This document shows positions 25,829 through 36,779 of a stretch of 64,000 nucleotides of DNA, in pieces (position 1 is the stretch's first letter; every line of letters starts with the position of its first letter). The notes beneath the pieces were generated by a model. That model worked only from the letters and a program-made list of their open reading frames with translations, was not told where the DNA came from and made no database searches. Source of the DNA: Volvox africanus (Eukaryota; Chlorophyta; Chlorophyceae; Chlamydomonadales; Volvocaceae); contig BSDZ01000004.1 in assembly GCA_030268105.1 (NCBI GenBank), forward strand, positions 1,111,001-1,175,000, written 5' to 3'. The position numbers were made by a program, and so were the translations under genes.

Positions 25829-25928
25829 GTAGTAGTTGATGAGAGCCGTAAAGGCCTCTCAAGATGCTGAGCAGGTTCTTCTGCACCTTTATATTGTGCT
25901 GGTGTGTTGGCCGTACATGTATGACTAC
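25829..25928 (+). repeat. Dispersed repeat A, copy 3
   Basis: Direct-orientation copy (core aaaggcctctcaagatgctg, then ttctgcaccttta) lying outside the fold-back arms, showing that repeat A is dispersed independently. Confidence 0.75.
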
Positions 25929-27387
25929 TACACTCACCCCTCCCTCACACGTACCTCAGCCCTACCATTGGCCTCAGCTCCTTCCGCACCCTCACAATTG
26001 ATATCAATTGCAGTCAACCCAGAGGCACATGTAGCAGGTACAAATGGGTGTTAGGTTCCCGTCCAGCCGCTACATACTGAAGGGTATGCCCTTACTTGGG
26101 AACAGAGAACATCACGATAAAACGCGTGTATCTGCTTGTGGAAGGATATCCCTGCCAACTACTGGCTGGGTTAATTAGGTCGGACAGGCCAGCCATACCT
26201 ACTTAGGCTTAATTAGGCTTCATCAGACATGTTCAGACTTATTTAGCCCTTAATCAGCCCAGGCAATTAATTGTTTGCAGGGCATGACACAATCGCGTGG
26301 GTGGGAAGTATAGGTAAACCTTCCTACCCTGACCCAGGCAAAGATGAGTTGAAAAAAGGCATGCTTTGCCTCACAAAGCGTCGTAACTGATCTGCAGTGC
26401 TCTGCTATGGATATTTGCACTCTTGCTATACCACAGAAGGCAAACTAATGGCCCGAGGAGGATCCGCAACTGCTCACGTCCCAAACTACAGCTGTACTGC
26501 ACAAGTGAAAGCGGCCCAGGCTTCAGGCAACGTACCGAACCTGGCAATATGAGGGAGCAGTTGCGGAAGAAACATAGTTTTGGGAGGATTGGGGGATCGT
26601 GTGCAGGCTGACACGTCGCCGTTGGTTTCCTTCAGGTCGCAAGAGTCTTTCAAAAACACATTAAATACATCCCTGCAGCTTTTGAATCCACACTCCATTG
26701 GTGCGCAAGCTCTCCCTTGACAAAGTATGAGTATCCGTTCTCCAGCCCTGACCACCACTTGTCTTGGTTCGAAAGTTTTCTGTAAGGCACTTTTGAGTCA
26801 GGTTATTACCTTTCAGAAGCTGATGTAGGGGCTGCCTACGGCGCACCCGGCTAATTTGATTGGATACGCTTTTCAGGATTGGCGGACAGCAGCAACAATC
26901 CAAGACGACAGCTACAGTTGCTGCCCGCCTCCCTCGCGTAAGAAATTTGCGATGAGAAATATACCATTTACCCGGTTGCGAAAGCGCATATCCACCAGCC
27001 CCGTGAATACAAGTATCAGCAGCGCATCCTCGTCCAGCTGAAATACTCCAACCATGCCACAGGATACTCACAGGACAGAGCGATAAGGATGGACAGTATA
27101 CGAAGTTAACAACATGCGGCACGGCGAAACTTTAGCAGCAAGCGGAAGATTATTTCGTCCAGTTGTGGATAAGGAGGTTACAGTCCATATACGGGTATTT
27201 ATTATGGAGTTTACTTCGTACCTAACAGTAATTGCCAAAGAAAATTCTTATTTGTTTTTTTCTAGCCTTCAAAAGGCCCTTGTACGGCGTCGCCGCCGGC
27301 AGTATAGTGGCCCCGCGCCTCGGCGTATTCCCTCTCTTCCCGATTGTCCTGTGGGCGTAGCCCGTGTGCACCTCACAGTTGGCAAAA
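25929..27387. other. Intergenic upstream of RPSA
   Basis: No gene supported. The stretch around 26160-26290 has several 'ttaattagg'/'cttaattaggctt'-like strings, possibly repeat debris. The last few hundred bases should hold the RPSA promoter, but no clear TATA or known motif was identified. Confidence 0.4.
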
Positions 27388-29634
27388 ATGGCGCTCTCAC
27401 AGGTTAGTTGCATAGCAGTCCATGTTCCAAACTTGTGCGGTAGGCGCCTAGCAGTCCGTCCAGAAGTTTACAAAATGTTGTTGCTTAATCATACAACTCA
27501 CCTAAAGCCATGTGGTACTTCGGCTCACGCAGAAGGAGCAGGATATTCAGATGATGTTGGCGGCCCAGTGCCACTTGGGAACCAAGAACTGTCACTATCA
27601 GATGGAGAGGTATATGTACCGCCGTCGCCAGGATGGCATCTACATCATCAACCTGGAGAAGACCTACGAGAAGCTGCAGTTGGCCGCGCGCGTTATCGTG
27701 GCCATTGAGAACCCGCAGGACATTTGCGTGCTTTCCGCCCGTCCCTACGGCCAGCGTGCAGTGTTCAAGTTTGCGCAGTACCTGGGCTGCAAGTCGATGG
27801 CTGGCCGCCACACCCCGGGTACCTTCACTAACCAGATCCAAAAGGCGTTCGAGGAGCCGCGCCTGCTCATCCTCACTGACCCCCGCACGGACCACCAGCC
27901 AGTGAAGGAGTCGTCCTACATGAACATTCCGACCATTGCTTTCTGCGATACGGACAGCCCACTGACTTACGTGGATGTGGCTATCCCTGCCAACAACAAG
28001 GGCAAGCACTCTATCGGCGTGCTGTACTGGCTGTTGGCGCGCATGGTCCTGGAGATGCGTGAGCAGGTCACCCCTGCCACCCCATGGAACGTGATGGTTG
28101 ACTTGTTCTTCTACAGGTGCGACATTACCGGAGCTTGGGCACACAGCAGCGCAGGGACCTGGAGACATGAATAAATCGTGATGGTGCTGTCTCGCAGCAG
28201 CGTAAGGAGCAATTATCGTGAACTGAGTGGGCTTTCCGCCTTTTGCCTTGGAGAACGGGAGAAACCAGCGGCGTGGCAGCACCTGCTAGGGGCCTGCAGC
28301 AGCGCGTAGGGAATATTTATCTACCATGACTGGCTGTCATCAAATACATTTTATACAACATTGAGCCTTTTGTTGCATGTGCTTACCCTCAGCTTGTGTA
28401 AACACAAATGATATGTGGGGGCTCACAGCTCACGGGCCTCAGGAGCGGGGTTCAGAACTGTGCTTCTCGCCTTCTGAACGGGGCGTTCAGTGCTGGCTTG
28501 AAATGAGGCTCTTAGAGCGGCAGTCAGTTGTACAACGGGGAGGCAACAGAGTGGTAGAAGAGACTGCATCGCCATTAAGCCTCCACCTCTCAGGTTTGGA
28601 CAGCCAAGGATGTGAACGCGAGATAGATTCGGTGCGGAAGCTGTTTCGGTAATCCAGGGTTCATTGTGTTCGCTTTGCGCTTTGGTTCCTCCAGGGAGCC
28701 AGAGGAGACCAAGGAGGGCGGTGAGGAAGAGACCTACGAGGCCGAGGGCTACGCCCTTCCTGCCCCCGTGGGCGCCACGGAGAACTGGGGTGATGCCAAT
28801 GTAGCGGCGCCGGAGGCCGGGGCTGGCTACGCGCCGGACGCTAGCGGCTTTGAGGCTGCCGGTAAGTGCATGGCGAGTTGGGGTTTCCAAACATATAAAG
28901 TCGTGGCCCGGGAGGACATTTCGTGTAACTTCATGCACGCAAGCTATCGCGACATGGGGGGCTGCACTTTTCTGTTATGAAGTTCTTTGAACGAGGGGTG
29001 TATGCCTGCCAACTTGAGTCTTCGGCTTTGCAGCTCGTGTTCTTTGTGTTTCCATTCTAGATCGGGTAGGTCCTGTATTGGCGGCCCAGCCGCGGGCTTT
29101 GTTGCGGCATCTCTTGGGTATCTCGTTTTAATCAGCCAGCGTTTTCCACCATTTCCGCCGTAACTGGCCCGGTTCTCGCCTGACCCTATTGTCCCTTAGT
29201 ATCCAACCTTGTATATATCAATTGCGATCTTTCGTATTTAGGCGTCCCTACTCTTGGAATGAAGCTTACCCCCAAAACCGCAATGGATGAACGGTGGGCT
29301 GCGTTCATCGCATTACAGTCGGAGCCTTTGCTTATTCAACGTTTGCGTACTAATGATATCAAAAATCGTATGCCTATATAGCAGCCTTGAAATGTTTCCT
29401 TTGAAACAGCACAGCTGTGCATTTCGCAAACAGCGATGCAGGTTGTGCTGATAGAGAATAAAGTACCGATACGATTCTATCTATAGGCACAGTTCTCATT
29501 AACCGTTTCTGACGTTCCGGGTGTACCTTTCCTTGCTGTCATATGTCCCGATATGCCTAGCTGGCTTCGAGGCGGCTGCCCCGCCCCCGGTGGCCGGCTA
29601 CGTCGCACCTGAGGCATTTGGAGGTGCTTTCTAA
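27388..29634 (+). CDS. RPSA: 40S ribosomal protein SA (uS2)
   Basis: Structural protein of the small cytosolic ribosomal subunit, needed for 40S maturation. Exons: 27388-27402 (MALSQ), 27533-28116, 28695-28861, 29561-29634 (TAA); phases 0, 2 and 1 agree and give 279 residues, close to the family's usual size of about 295. Exon 2 holds the conserved core: [76 protein letters not shown]. The acidic C-terminal tail is [16 protein letters not shown] followed by a Pro/Ala/Gly-rich end ([12 protein letters not shown]). The five-codon first exon is set by the ATG at 27388 and a GTTAGT donor. The last intron (699 nt) is the longest. A TGTAA signal follows the stop by 83 bases. Confidence 0.97.
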
Positions 29635-29716
29635 GCGGCTGCTTTGGATAAGCTGGGGTATCAACGGCGTTTCAAAGTTCATCCATTTGATGCAGACCCT
29701 ATGTTTGCCTGAGAGC

Positions 29717-29721
29717 TGTAA
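29717..29721 (+). promoter_or_regulatory. TGTAA poly(A) signal of RPSA
   Basis: TGTAA, the chlorophycean polyadenylation signal, lies 83 bases after the RPSA stop codon. Confidence 0.7.
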
Positions 29722-30025
29722 CCGTGAAAGCAACGAGCCGTCCTGTTTGTCTGAATGTGGGCGGGGACTCTTGATGCCTCGATATGTCAGCACAATGGCT
29801 CGAGCCTTCAGATGCACGGAAACGCTTTTCCTCCTCAGCCTATCGTTGGAGCAAGGCCAGCGAACCGGACTAAAACCACTTCAACGGCGTTATGAAGCTT
29901 AGAGCTTCGCAACAAAGCCTACGCTAAAGGAAGTCCAGCCATACTAGGGTCATTAGTTCCACCACTCCTACGGGTTGCCATCGGCTGCACAAATAGTAGG
30001 GCAGCCAACTCTGCAGCCATCAGCC
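29722..30025. other. Convergent intergenic gap between RPSA and the PG-rich gene
   Basis: About 300 bases between two converging 3' ends. Nothing beyond their poly(A) signals was found. Confidence 0.5.
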
Positions 30026-30030
30026 TTACA
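30026..30030 (-). promoter_or_regulatory. TGTAA poly(A) signal of the PG-rich repeat gene
   Basis: TTACA on the plus strand, TGTAA in the sense of the gene, 13 bases past its stop codon. This supports 30044 as the true 3' end of the coding region. Confidence 0.65.
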
Positions 30031-30043
30031 GCTGCCGCTTTAT

Positions 30044-33000
30044 CTACCCCGCGAACTTGGATTGCCAGTCGGAGACCCTTGTATTGGCCTGCTGCGCTTT
30101 GTTCGCTAGCTCAGCAGCAGCACGTCTTCGGCGCAGATCTTCCTCCGAAATGAGTGTCCGCGCCCTCTGAGCCCCACCCTCGAACAGGGCAGATGCTTCC
30201 CCGTCACCCCCTGGGACGAAGCTAGCGACGAGATATGGCTGCTTCTCGGCGGATGCGTCACGCCGAATTGCGCTACTGCTCTCTTCCAGGATAGGGTAGA
30301 TGCCCTGTGCCACGGATGAATGGATGGTGGTGCCCGAGCCCATGGCTGCGGGTGCTGTAGCGGGCACAGACCTCGGCGCCGTATGATCACCTGTGAAGCG
30401 GGAGCACAATTGGTCAGTCCTGAAGAACGGGGTGCGTGTGTCGATAGGACCAGCAACATGGCAGATATTCATAACTGATAAGATACGGACCCTATTCTTT
30501 CCACGTGGGCATCAAAATCGAACACCACAAAATCCTGGAAAAGATCTTACAGCACAGCTATCACGCGTCACAATGCACGCGAATGCTCAGCGCATGTTCC
30601 GGCCCCAGTCACGGGTCACATCCTGCCTCGTGACCCCGGCCTTCCAACCACGATTTACCATGAGAGTACGCCCCTCCATGCAATGTTGTCCAGGAGGTGC
30701 GATAGTTCGCCCCAAGCCTGTTCCAGTCCCAGTCTCCAGGCCGCCGCTGCTGATCACGCCGTACAGCACGGGATACCTGTGACGGCGGTGGCGGTGGCGC
30801 TACCACGTGATAGTCTATAGAGCCGTTACCCGTCGGCGATGCTGACCTGCTGCCGCCGCTATACAACCCCAGTGCGCGCTCCGCTGTGGACGGCCGCGTA
30901 GTGCTGGCGGTCGTTGGGCCGGTCAAGGGCGGTGAGCCCGTGTCGTCTCCGACAGCACCGGCAGGAGCTGCTGCGGCCGAGCCAGGACCTATCTCCCCTG
31001 CCGTTGTACCCGCTGCTGTTGTGGCAGCACCTGCTGGCTGCACGATGACCGGGACGTGCCAATCTATCCCGTTTTGAATGCTACGGCTGATGCTCAGCGA
31101 CTTCGCGTGTGACATCTTCCCCTCACGGTCCAAAGTGCTTAGCTGTTCAGCGGGAGGCCGGGTTTCAGGGACGGTGTGGTGGTGAGGTTGAAGTCAACAG
31201 CTACCGCAGATCATGAATGATGGCGCGATTTAATAAATGAGGGCAACCAAATGAGCCTTCCCAAGGCACGTTACAGCGCCGGAACATCGCATCAAAAATT
31301 ATCATTCCACAGATAACAGCACTGGCGACAGCTATCACCACTTGGGGCAAGTCCGCATCGCGGCTGATCTGTCAGCCTGCCCGAGTACGCAGATGTTTGC
31401 CGCACTACTTTACAGACCATGTGCACAGAGTACCATCCCTTGGGATAACTGTAGTATTATGACAATGATTAGGATGTTTAATCCTGACGCTAACCCGCGA
31501 GCTCCTTGTTTAGGGCGTGATACAACAAAAACGGAGGGCCAAGAGGACATCCGCAACCCATGCTTTTCAGTCTTGCCGCACATCGCAGCCATGTTGCATT
31601 TACGGGCCCCCGAACGACCTAGCTCCAATCCTATCCTACGGGTCAGCCAGCTCCATAACGTTTCCAGAATTGACACGCATTACGCTCCGTGCGTCTTCTG
31701 CCACACCCCGCATGGCCACCCTGAGCACCCGCGCCCACCCACAATCAGCACAACTCTTTCCTTAACCTATTCTACTCCCCTTATCCCTCGCCATACCTTG
31801 TACACAGGAGCATTTCGCATGACCTTGTCCTTCGTGATAAGGCCATCGTAATCGCCCGGGCCAAGCCCCGAGTCTCCATGTGCCCGAATAAGCGCCGCGA
31901 TCTCCTTGCAGCGAGTGGAGGTACCGTCCGGCATTTGGTCCAGAAAGAATGGGCCGTCCAGCTGCGGATCTTGGCGCCGCCGGAAGCGGCGTGGCTGTTT
32001 AGTATCGCGCGGCTGTAGCGGAGAAGGAGCTGGGTCTTAGCCGGGCTTGGTGTAAACAAGAGGCCAGGTTGGAGCCAATATGGTCGACCGGAAAATTTCG
32101 CGGCACTCACGGCAAAACCCACGGTCCTCACTCCTTCACAGACATCTTGGTTTTAATAGTCAAAATATACTCACAATCATCCATCCACCTATCAATTAAC
32201 TCGCCTGGCCAGCCAACCAATGCGTCCGTACCATACCATTTGCCATTTGGCTCCCACTCACCTCGTACGTTCCCGGCCCTGGATCTGGCGACAGCCTCCG
32301 ACGCTGAAGAGCGATCAACTCTTGTAGTCGCACCTCGTTCGGAGAAGGGGTCGAGAGTGACGAAAGGCCGGCACCGTGCCGCGGCGGCCCCGATGGCGGC
32401 ACCAGGCTGGACGTTCCGAACACTGATGGCGCTGTGCCACGGTGCGGCTTGATGTAATCATCAATGCCCACCCAGCCCTGCATTGTTCACAGAATCACGA
32501 CTTTACTTATGTCCATGTGGTTATTTGGGGAGTCCCGAATCGCAGTGCCAAGAAGGTGCTGAATTGTGCGTTCCAGCGTTGAGGTACACAATAATTACCT
32601 TGGCAGTCCAACGGGGCGGCTGGGTGACGTCACGGTAAGCAACGTGGTATCCCGGAGAGTCCTTGTGAGTCTGCATTTGTCGATAAGTGGACGGGGCATG
32701 GGAAAGTATCGAGGTAATGTGGGAGGCACGCAAAGACTTGAGGTCGCTACCGCACAGGATGCGACCGACCGTCCTATGGAACATGTAATGTCCAGGAAAG
32801 GTATCATTATATGATTGAGCAGCGTGCCATTAACATGATATACCCAGATACCTCGGGAGCGAAACGGGGGGACGCGACGCCAAATGGAGGTGGTTCGGCA
32901 ACCCAAGTACGTGTTGGCGATCTCCTGCATGGTTTGCACCGGATCGTCATACATTTATAGAAAACCCACAGTAACTATGCTAAGGAGGCATGCACCTGTT

Positions 33001-33050
33001 GAATACGATGTCACGTACCGTGAGCTTGCCTCGCCACCTTGCTGGGCCAT
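30044..33050 (-). CDS. Sperm-tail PG-rich (SHIPPO) repeat protein, probable flagellar protein
   Basis: Members of this family bind axonemal microtubules, several as microtubule inner proteins. Assembled exons in coding order: 33050-33019 (MAQQGGEASS), 32924-32852, 32670-32599, 32477-32262, 32012-31797, 31142-30777, 30304-30044; all junctions agree in phase and give about 411 residues. Repeat signatures are EPPPFGVASPRFAPE (exon 2), SPGYHVAYRDVTQPPRW (exon 3), GTAPSVFGTSS and SPDPGPGTYE (exon 4), and GLGPGDYDG (exon 5). The C-terminal exon is Arg/Glu/Ala-rich and probably helical (ISEEDLRRRRAAAELANKAQ). The exon 6 to exon 7 junction is the weakest; acceptors at 30390 or upstream would extend exon 7. 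The closest named relatives by motif are STPG/ODF3-type proteins; the exact orthologue is not assigned. Confidence 0.65.
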
Positions 33051-33496
33051 TCCCGCTCTTTCGAGATACCCTAAGTTTTCAGCTGATAGATTATAGACGC
33101 AGTTTAGCTGAAATAACGCAGGCCTTGCTGTCCTCAAGAACTTCGGGCGCGGTGTGCTCTAAGCCTGTTGGGCTCTTCATGAGAATTACGTACCATACCC
33201 TTATCCTAGCCACTCTATTTCAGAAACGAACTTTAAATAGGTATCAAAATTAAATGAATATGAAACTGTGTCCCAACCCGCAAAAGGAGTTTGTAAATCA
33301 AAGAAGTTATAATATTCCACGAAGTATCAGCTTGTTAACTATGATGAAGTAATTTTACATTATGTGATAGAATGGCGTGCAAGGTCCCGTCCATCTCCTT
33401 AGCCACGGTATCGTCCAACGGTCGTACGTTAATCGTTCGCACCCAGACCCTGGATTCACTCCAAAGATTCTCAATTCTCTTGGGGAACATAAATTT
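33051..33496. other. Intergenic, upstream of the PG-rich repeat gene
   Basis: AT-rich, no ORF with coding character. It should contain the promoter of the minus-strand PG-rich repeat gene and the 3' flank of the next minus-strand gene. Confidence 0.45.
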
Positions 33497-33501
33497 TTAC
33501 A
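33497..33501 (-). promoter_or_regulatory. TGTAA poly(A) signal of the 33.5-36.3 kb gene
   Basis: TGTAA in the minus sense, 37 bases beyond the stop at 33538, supporting that 3' end. Confidence 0.6.
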
Positions 33502-33537
33502 AAATGAATAATCCTTATAACTTCTTCCAACCCATTG

Positions 33538-36300
33538 TTAACCCCAAGTCTCTGCTCTTTGATTTGCTGCCTTCGCGGCGTTACGCAAACTCCGCGCCAC
33601 TCTCGGCACCATAATCTTCACCTCGGAATCCTGTAAAATTCCGTTGGTCAATTCAGCAGCGCCATCGCCGATCGGGGCTTCATCCTGACCCTGCTGTTGG
33701 CTCTGGCCCTGTGCCCTAGATGTATTCTCATTCTCCGCTGTCCCGCCCGATCCACTCCCACTTGAACCTGGCCCAGCCGCCGCCGCTTCACCTGAATCTG
33801 GGTCACTGTTGGCGCAAGGCAGCTGCGCCGTTGCCTGTAGCGCCGAAGGGGGCGGCCCAGCAGCCGCGGCTTTAAATGACGGTGCCATCGTTGCTGCTCC
33901 GGGCTGCTTCATACACTGCAACCGGGCCCGTAGCTCCGGCGGCAGCGGCTGGAAGGCTGGAGGTTGCAGCATGCCTGTCTGGAGCCTATGCAACGGCAGA
34001 ATCGCGCCAGCCGCAGTCGGGCACATGCCTGCCAGCACTGGCAAACCACTCGATGCCTGCTTGGTATTGGCGTCCTGCTGCTGCCGTTGTATCAATGACA
34101 GCGACGATTGCCGCGTAGCGCAGGACGAATCGTTGCTGCCGGCATGGTCGGCGGCCCCTTGCACGACGGATAATGCTGTAGACCGTGCGTCGTAACCGGT
34201 CCCTGCCTCCAGCGATCCTAGCTGTACCTGTTGCTGCAGCAAGTACACCTGTTGCCGTTGTTGCGCTAGCATGGCCGCCCGGACCTGTCGCCCATACCAG
34301 CCAAACGGCAATAGATTCAAAACCGGAAGCGATGATAGGACGCTGAGGTTTACCAGTGTTCCCAGCAGTGTCCCAAACACGGCCCAGCAGCGTGTGGGGA
34401 CGTGCACTGAAACCCGAACAAGTCCCCAATATACCGGACGCAATTGCAACAAAGCCACACCGCTTCCCTGCACCTGGACGCCTTACCGACTGAATCCAGC
34501 GTGTACTTATACGAGTTCGTTTTTCGCTCCATAGCTGCAAGCCGCACCGAAAAATCTCACCGTCCTAGCTCCAGGCCCAACGGCCCCGAAGGTAAACCCT
34601 CCGAGTTCCCTTGGCCAAGTGAACTTCGGGAAAACTGCCTTTCCCGCTACATTTGCTCACCTGCTGTCGCACAATCAAGTCCATCTTCTCCAGTTTGCCA
34701 AGCTGCCGCCGCTGCGCCTGCCGTCGCCCTACCCCACCAGCCGCCTGACCCGCCTTATTGCTGCCACCGCGGTTGCCGGCCCCAAGGACGCCGCTGGTAG
34801 TCGCGGGTGCAGGTCCGCCATGTATCATCTGGTGGGCGGTGCGGTACCCTCGCGGCCGCGAGTGGTACTGCTGCGCTGCGCGCTTGGCTAGGCTAGTGCG
34901 GTGCGGCCGCGGCAGTGAAGAGCGAAGCATTGTCGGAAGCATGCTCTGCACACGCGTGGATAGGATCACACACATAATAATTTCCAGCCATCCAAATCCG
35001 GATTCAGAAATGCAGGCACGACAAATGTTCCCACGCCGCTTAAACCTTCTCCAGCAGGAAGGTCGGCACAGAGCTGCTGAGTGGCCCCGTACTATGCTTG
35101 GTCGCCCATGATAAATATGTAAGGGACGGAGGTCGGTACACGAAATTATGAAACGACATGACAGAAGTGCTGAATGCGCAGAATGCTGATGTAACAATTT
35201 GGTGGCAAGCGGTGGCGAACGTAAGGGTAAGGGGATGCGCAATGCGAGAACATTTATCAACATGAACAAGGCCCAGGCCCATCCCAACGCACGCCAATAC
35301 GTCGCCCCTGTACGCGGATGTTATCCACCTGTAATACGCATATCTGCAAGCCCTAACCCCATATATTACCGCCACGCACACTCGTGTCGATTGCTTTTCA
35401 TAGCCTCCGACCAGTCTTACCGCATGCTGCATCTGCTCAAGGAGCTCCTCAGCGTGTTCATCCAAGCCATCTTCTTCGTCCTCTTCATTCTCGTCGTCAT
35501 ACTCGCTGCCGTGCTTGGCTATTTGCCGGTCACCAATCCTGGCTGCTGCCCCATTGCCACCTGCTCCACCGCCGAAAAACCTCCTCGCCACAAAAGACCA
35601 CACGCGGTGCGCTAGGGCAGCTGTGACGAGCATGTTCATGACAGGAATGCGGCCCAATACTTCCATAGGGCCCCGAAGGATGCCCCCAATCAAACCTCCG
35701 CCAGCACCGGCACTGCCGTTGGTGGATTTGCGCCAAAAGGGTAGGGCGCCATCGCGCTGTGATGTCTTGGTCGCCGAGGCTCCAGATTTCAGCCGCTTTC
35801 CGTTTTTCGGGTTGCGGCGCGAGGGGTTAAACTTATGGAAGGCCATGACCGGGTCCATGGCCTCGGCACGGCGGCCCCTAGGTTGGGAGGCAGTTGTGAG
35901 GATGTGCGAAGGTGGCCCAGTTTATGTCAACAGAATGGCGACAGAATCACACAAAGCAAAACTCCAAGAGGTTCCATATAGGTCAGCAATGCGATGGGGG
36001 TTTGATAGCTAAATGAGTTACGCAAGGAGGTGGCCTGGTTGGATGGGAGGGCTTGTTGCGCACTTCCTCTGATGCTGTCTGTCCTGTGCTCCAATCATTC
36101 CAGGCCACGCTCGCCAAAACATGGGGCTGCAACCCACTGACCTTCAAGAATTCAGATCTACCGGGGGTCGAGACTTACAAGATGCGTAACGTTCCATCGG
36201 GTCCTATAATCCGCGTGTCGGGGGTTACATAGTCTTGGCGAATCGCCTTAGCACGCCCAGCCACTGCACGTTGTGAGTGTCGTGTAGCATGATCATCCAT
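33538..36300 (-). CDS. Unrecognised protein with hydrophobic segments and an acidic stretch
   Basis: No family recognised. Exons in coding order: 36300-36179 (start MDDHATRHSQRAV, ending DGTLRI before GTAAGT), 35877-35421, 34945-34661, about 34467-33538; phases agree and give about 597 residues. Exon 2 starts basic (NPSRRNPKNGKRLKS), continues with a Gly-rich hydrophobic part (GRIPVMNMLVTAALAHRVW) and ends in an acidic run (YDDENEEDEEDGLDEHAEEL). Exon 3 is Arg/Gln-rich. Exon 4 starts with a probable membrane segment (GTLLGTLVNLSVLSSLPVLN) and then runs through low-complexity Gln, Ala and Gly/Ser stretches. A shorter start at 35858 (MDPVMAFHKFN) is possible if the 36.2-kb exon is wrong. The first acceptor of exon 4 is uncertain; a competing micro-exon frame lies just upstream of it (near 34535). 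Confidence 0.6.
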
Positions 36301-36779
36301 GCCAAATCTTGTTGAAAGGAGATGACCCTCCGGCCTTGACCTTCCCACGCGGTACGTGTCCAACTTCCGATGCGTACGTCTTTAATGTGTGCCGGAACGC
36401 GAAGCTCCGAGGTCCAGCGACAAAACCTTAGAAGTGAAACTGTTTTAAGATTAATGGGTTCTCCTGAGGAACCTGTCAGAAGCAGAAATCCAGCCGCCAG
36501 CGACGCTGACCCAAAGCGGCGCAGCAAGACCTAATTAAATTCAAAAACCAATATATTTTATTAAAACATAAATCATTAAGGATACAAGCATGAGAAGTCA
36601 GGGCATACACATAGTTAGATGCCTGAGCCTGTAGTTTCGTTACAGTCGGTACGGCATATAACATAGACACTATACCTCTGCGATACTTACTTTGATTGAA
36701 GCACCGATCAATATACCATACATTGTGTGGTGATTGCTTATAAGATAAGCTCAGACGCGTTGGAAATCGACTTCCCGCC
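36301..36779. promoter_or_regulatory. Divergent intergenic region, probable bidirectional promoter
   Basis: 479 bases between the proposed start codons of the minus-strand 36300 gene and the plus-strand LSM10-like gene. The right half (36530-36770) is clearly AT-rich. No defined motif was recognised. Confidence 0.45.

Noticed and set aside
28117..28694. Possible C/D-box snoRNA in RPSA intron 2 (tgatgg near 28160, ctga near 28225)
   Set aside because: The C box does not match RUGAUGA, there is no terminal stem and no C'/D' pair was found.
32595..32954. Minus-strand 119-residue ORF upstream of the PG-rich exons
   Set aside because: Its frame carries no repeat motif, while the phase-consistent exons 32924-32852 and 32670-32599 give SHIPPO motifs in other frames.
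34565..35287. Minus-strand 240-residue ORF as a separate gene
   Set aside because: Only 34945-34661 has exon character with splice sites at both ends; the rest is intron of the 33538-36300 gene.
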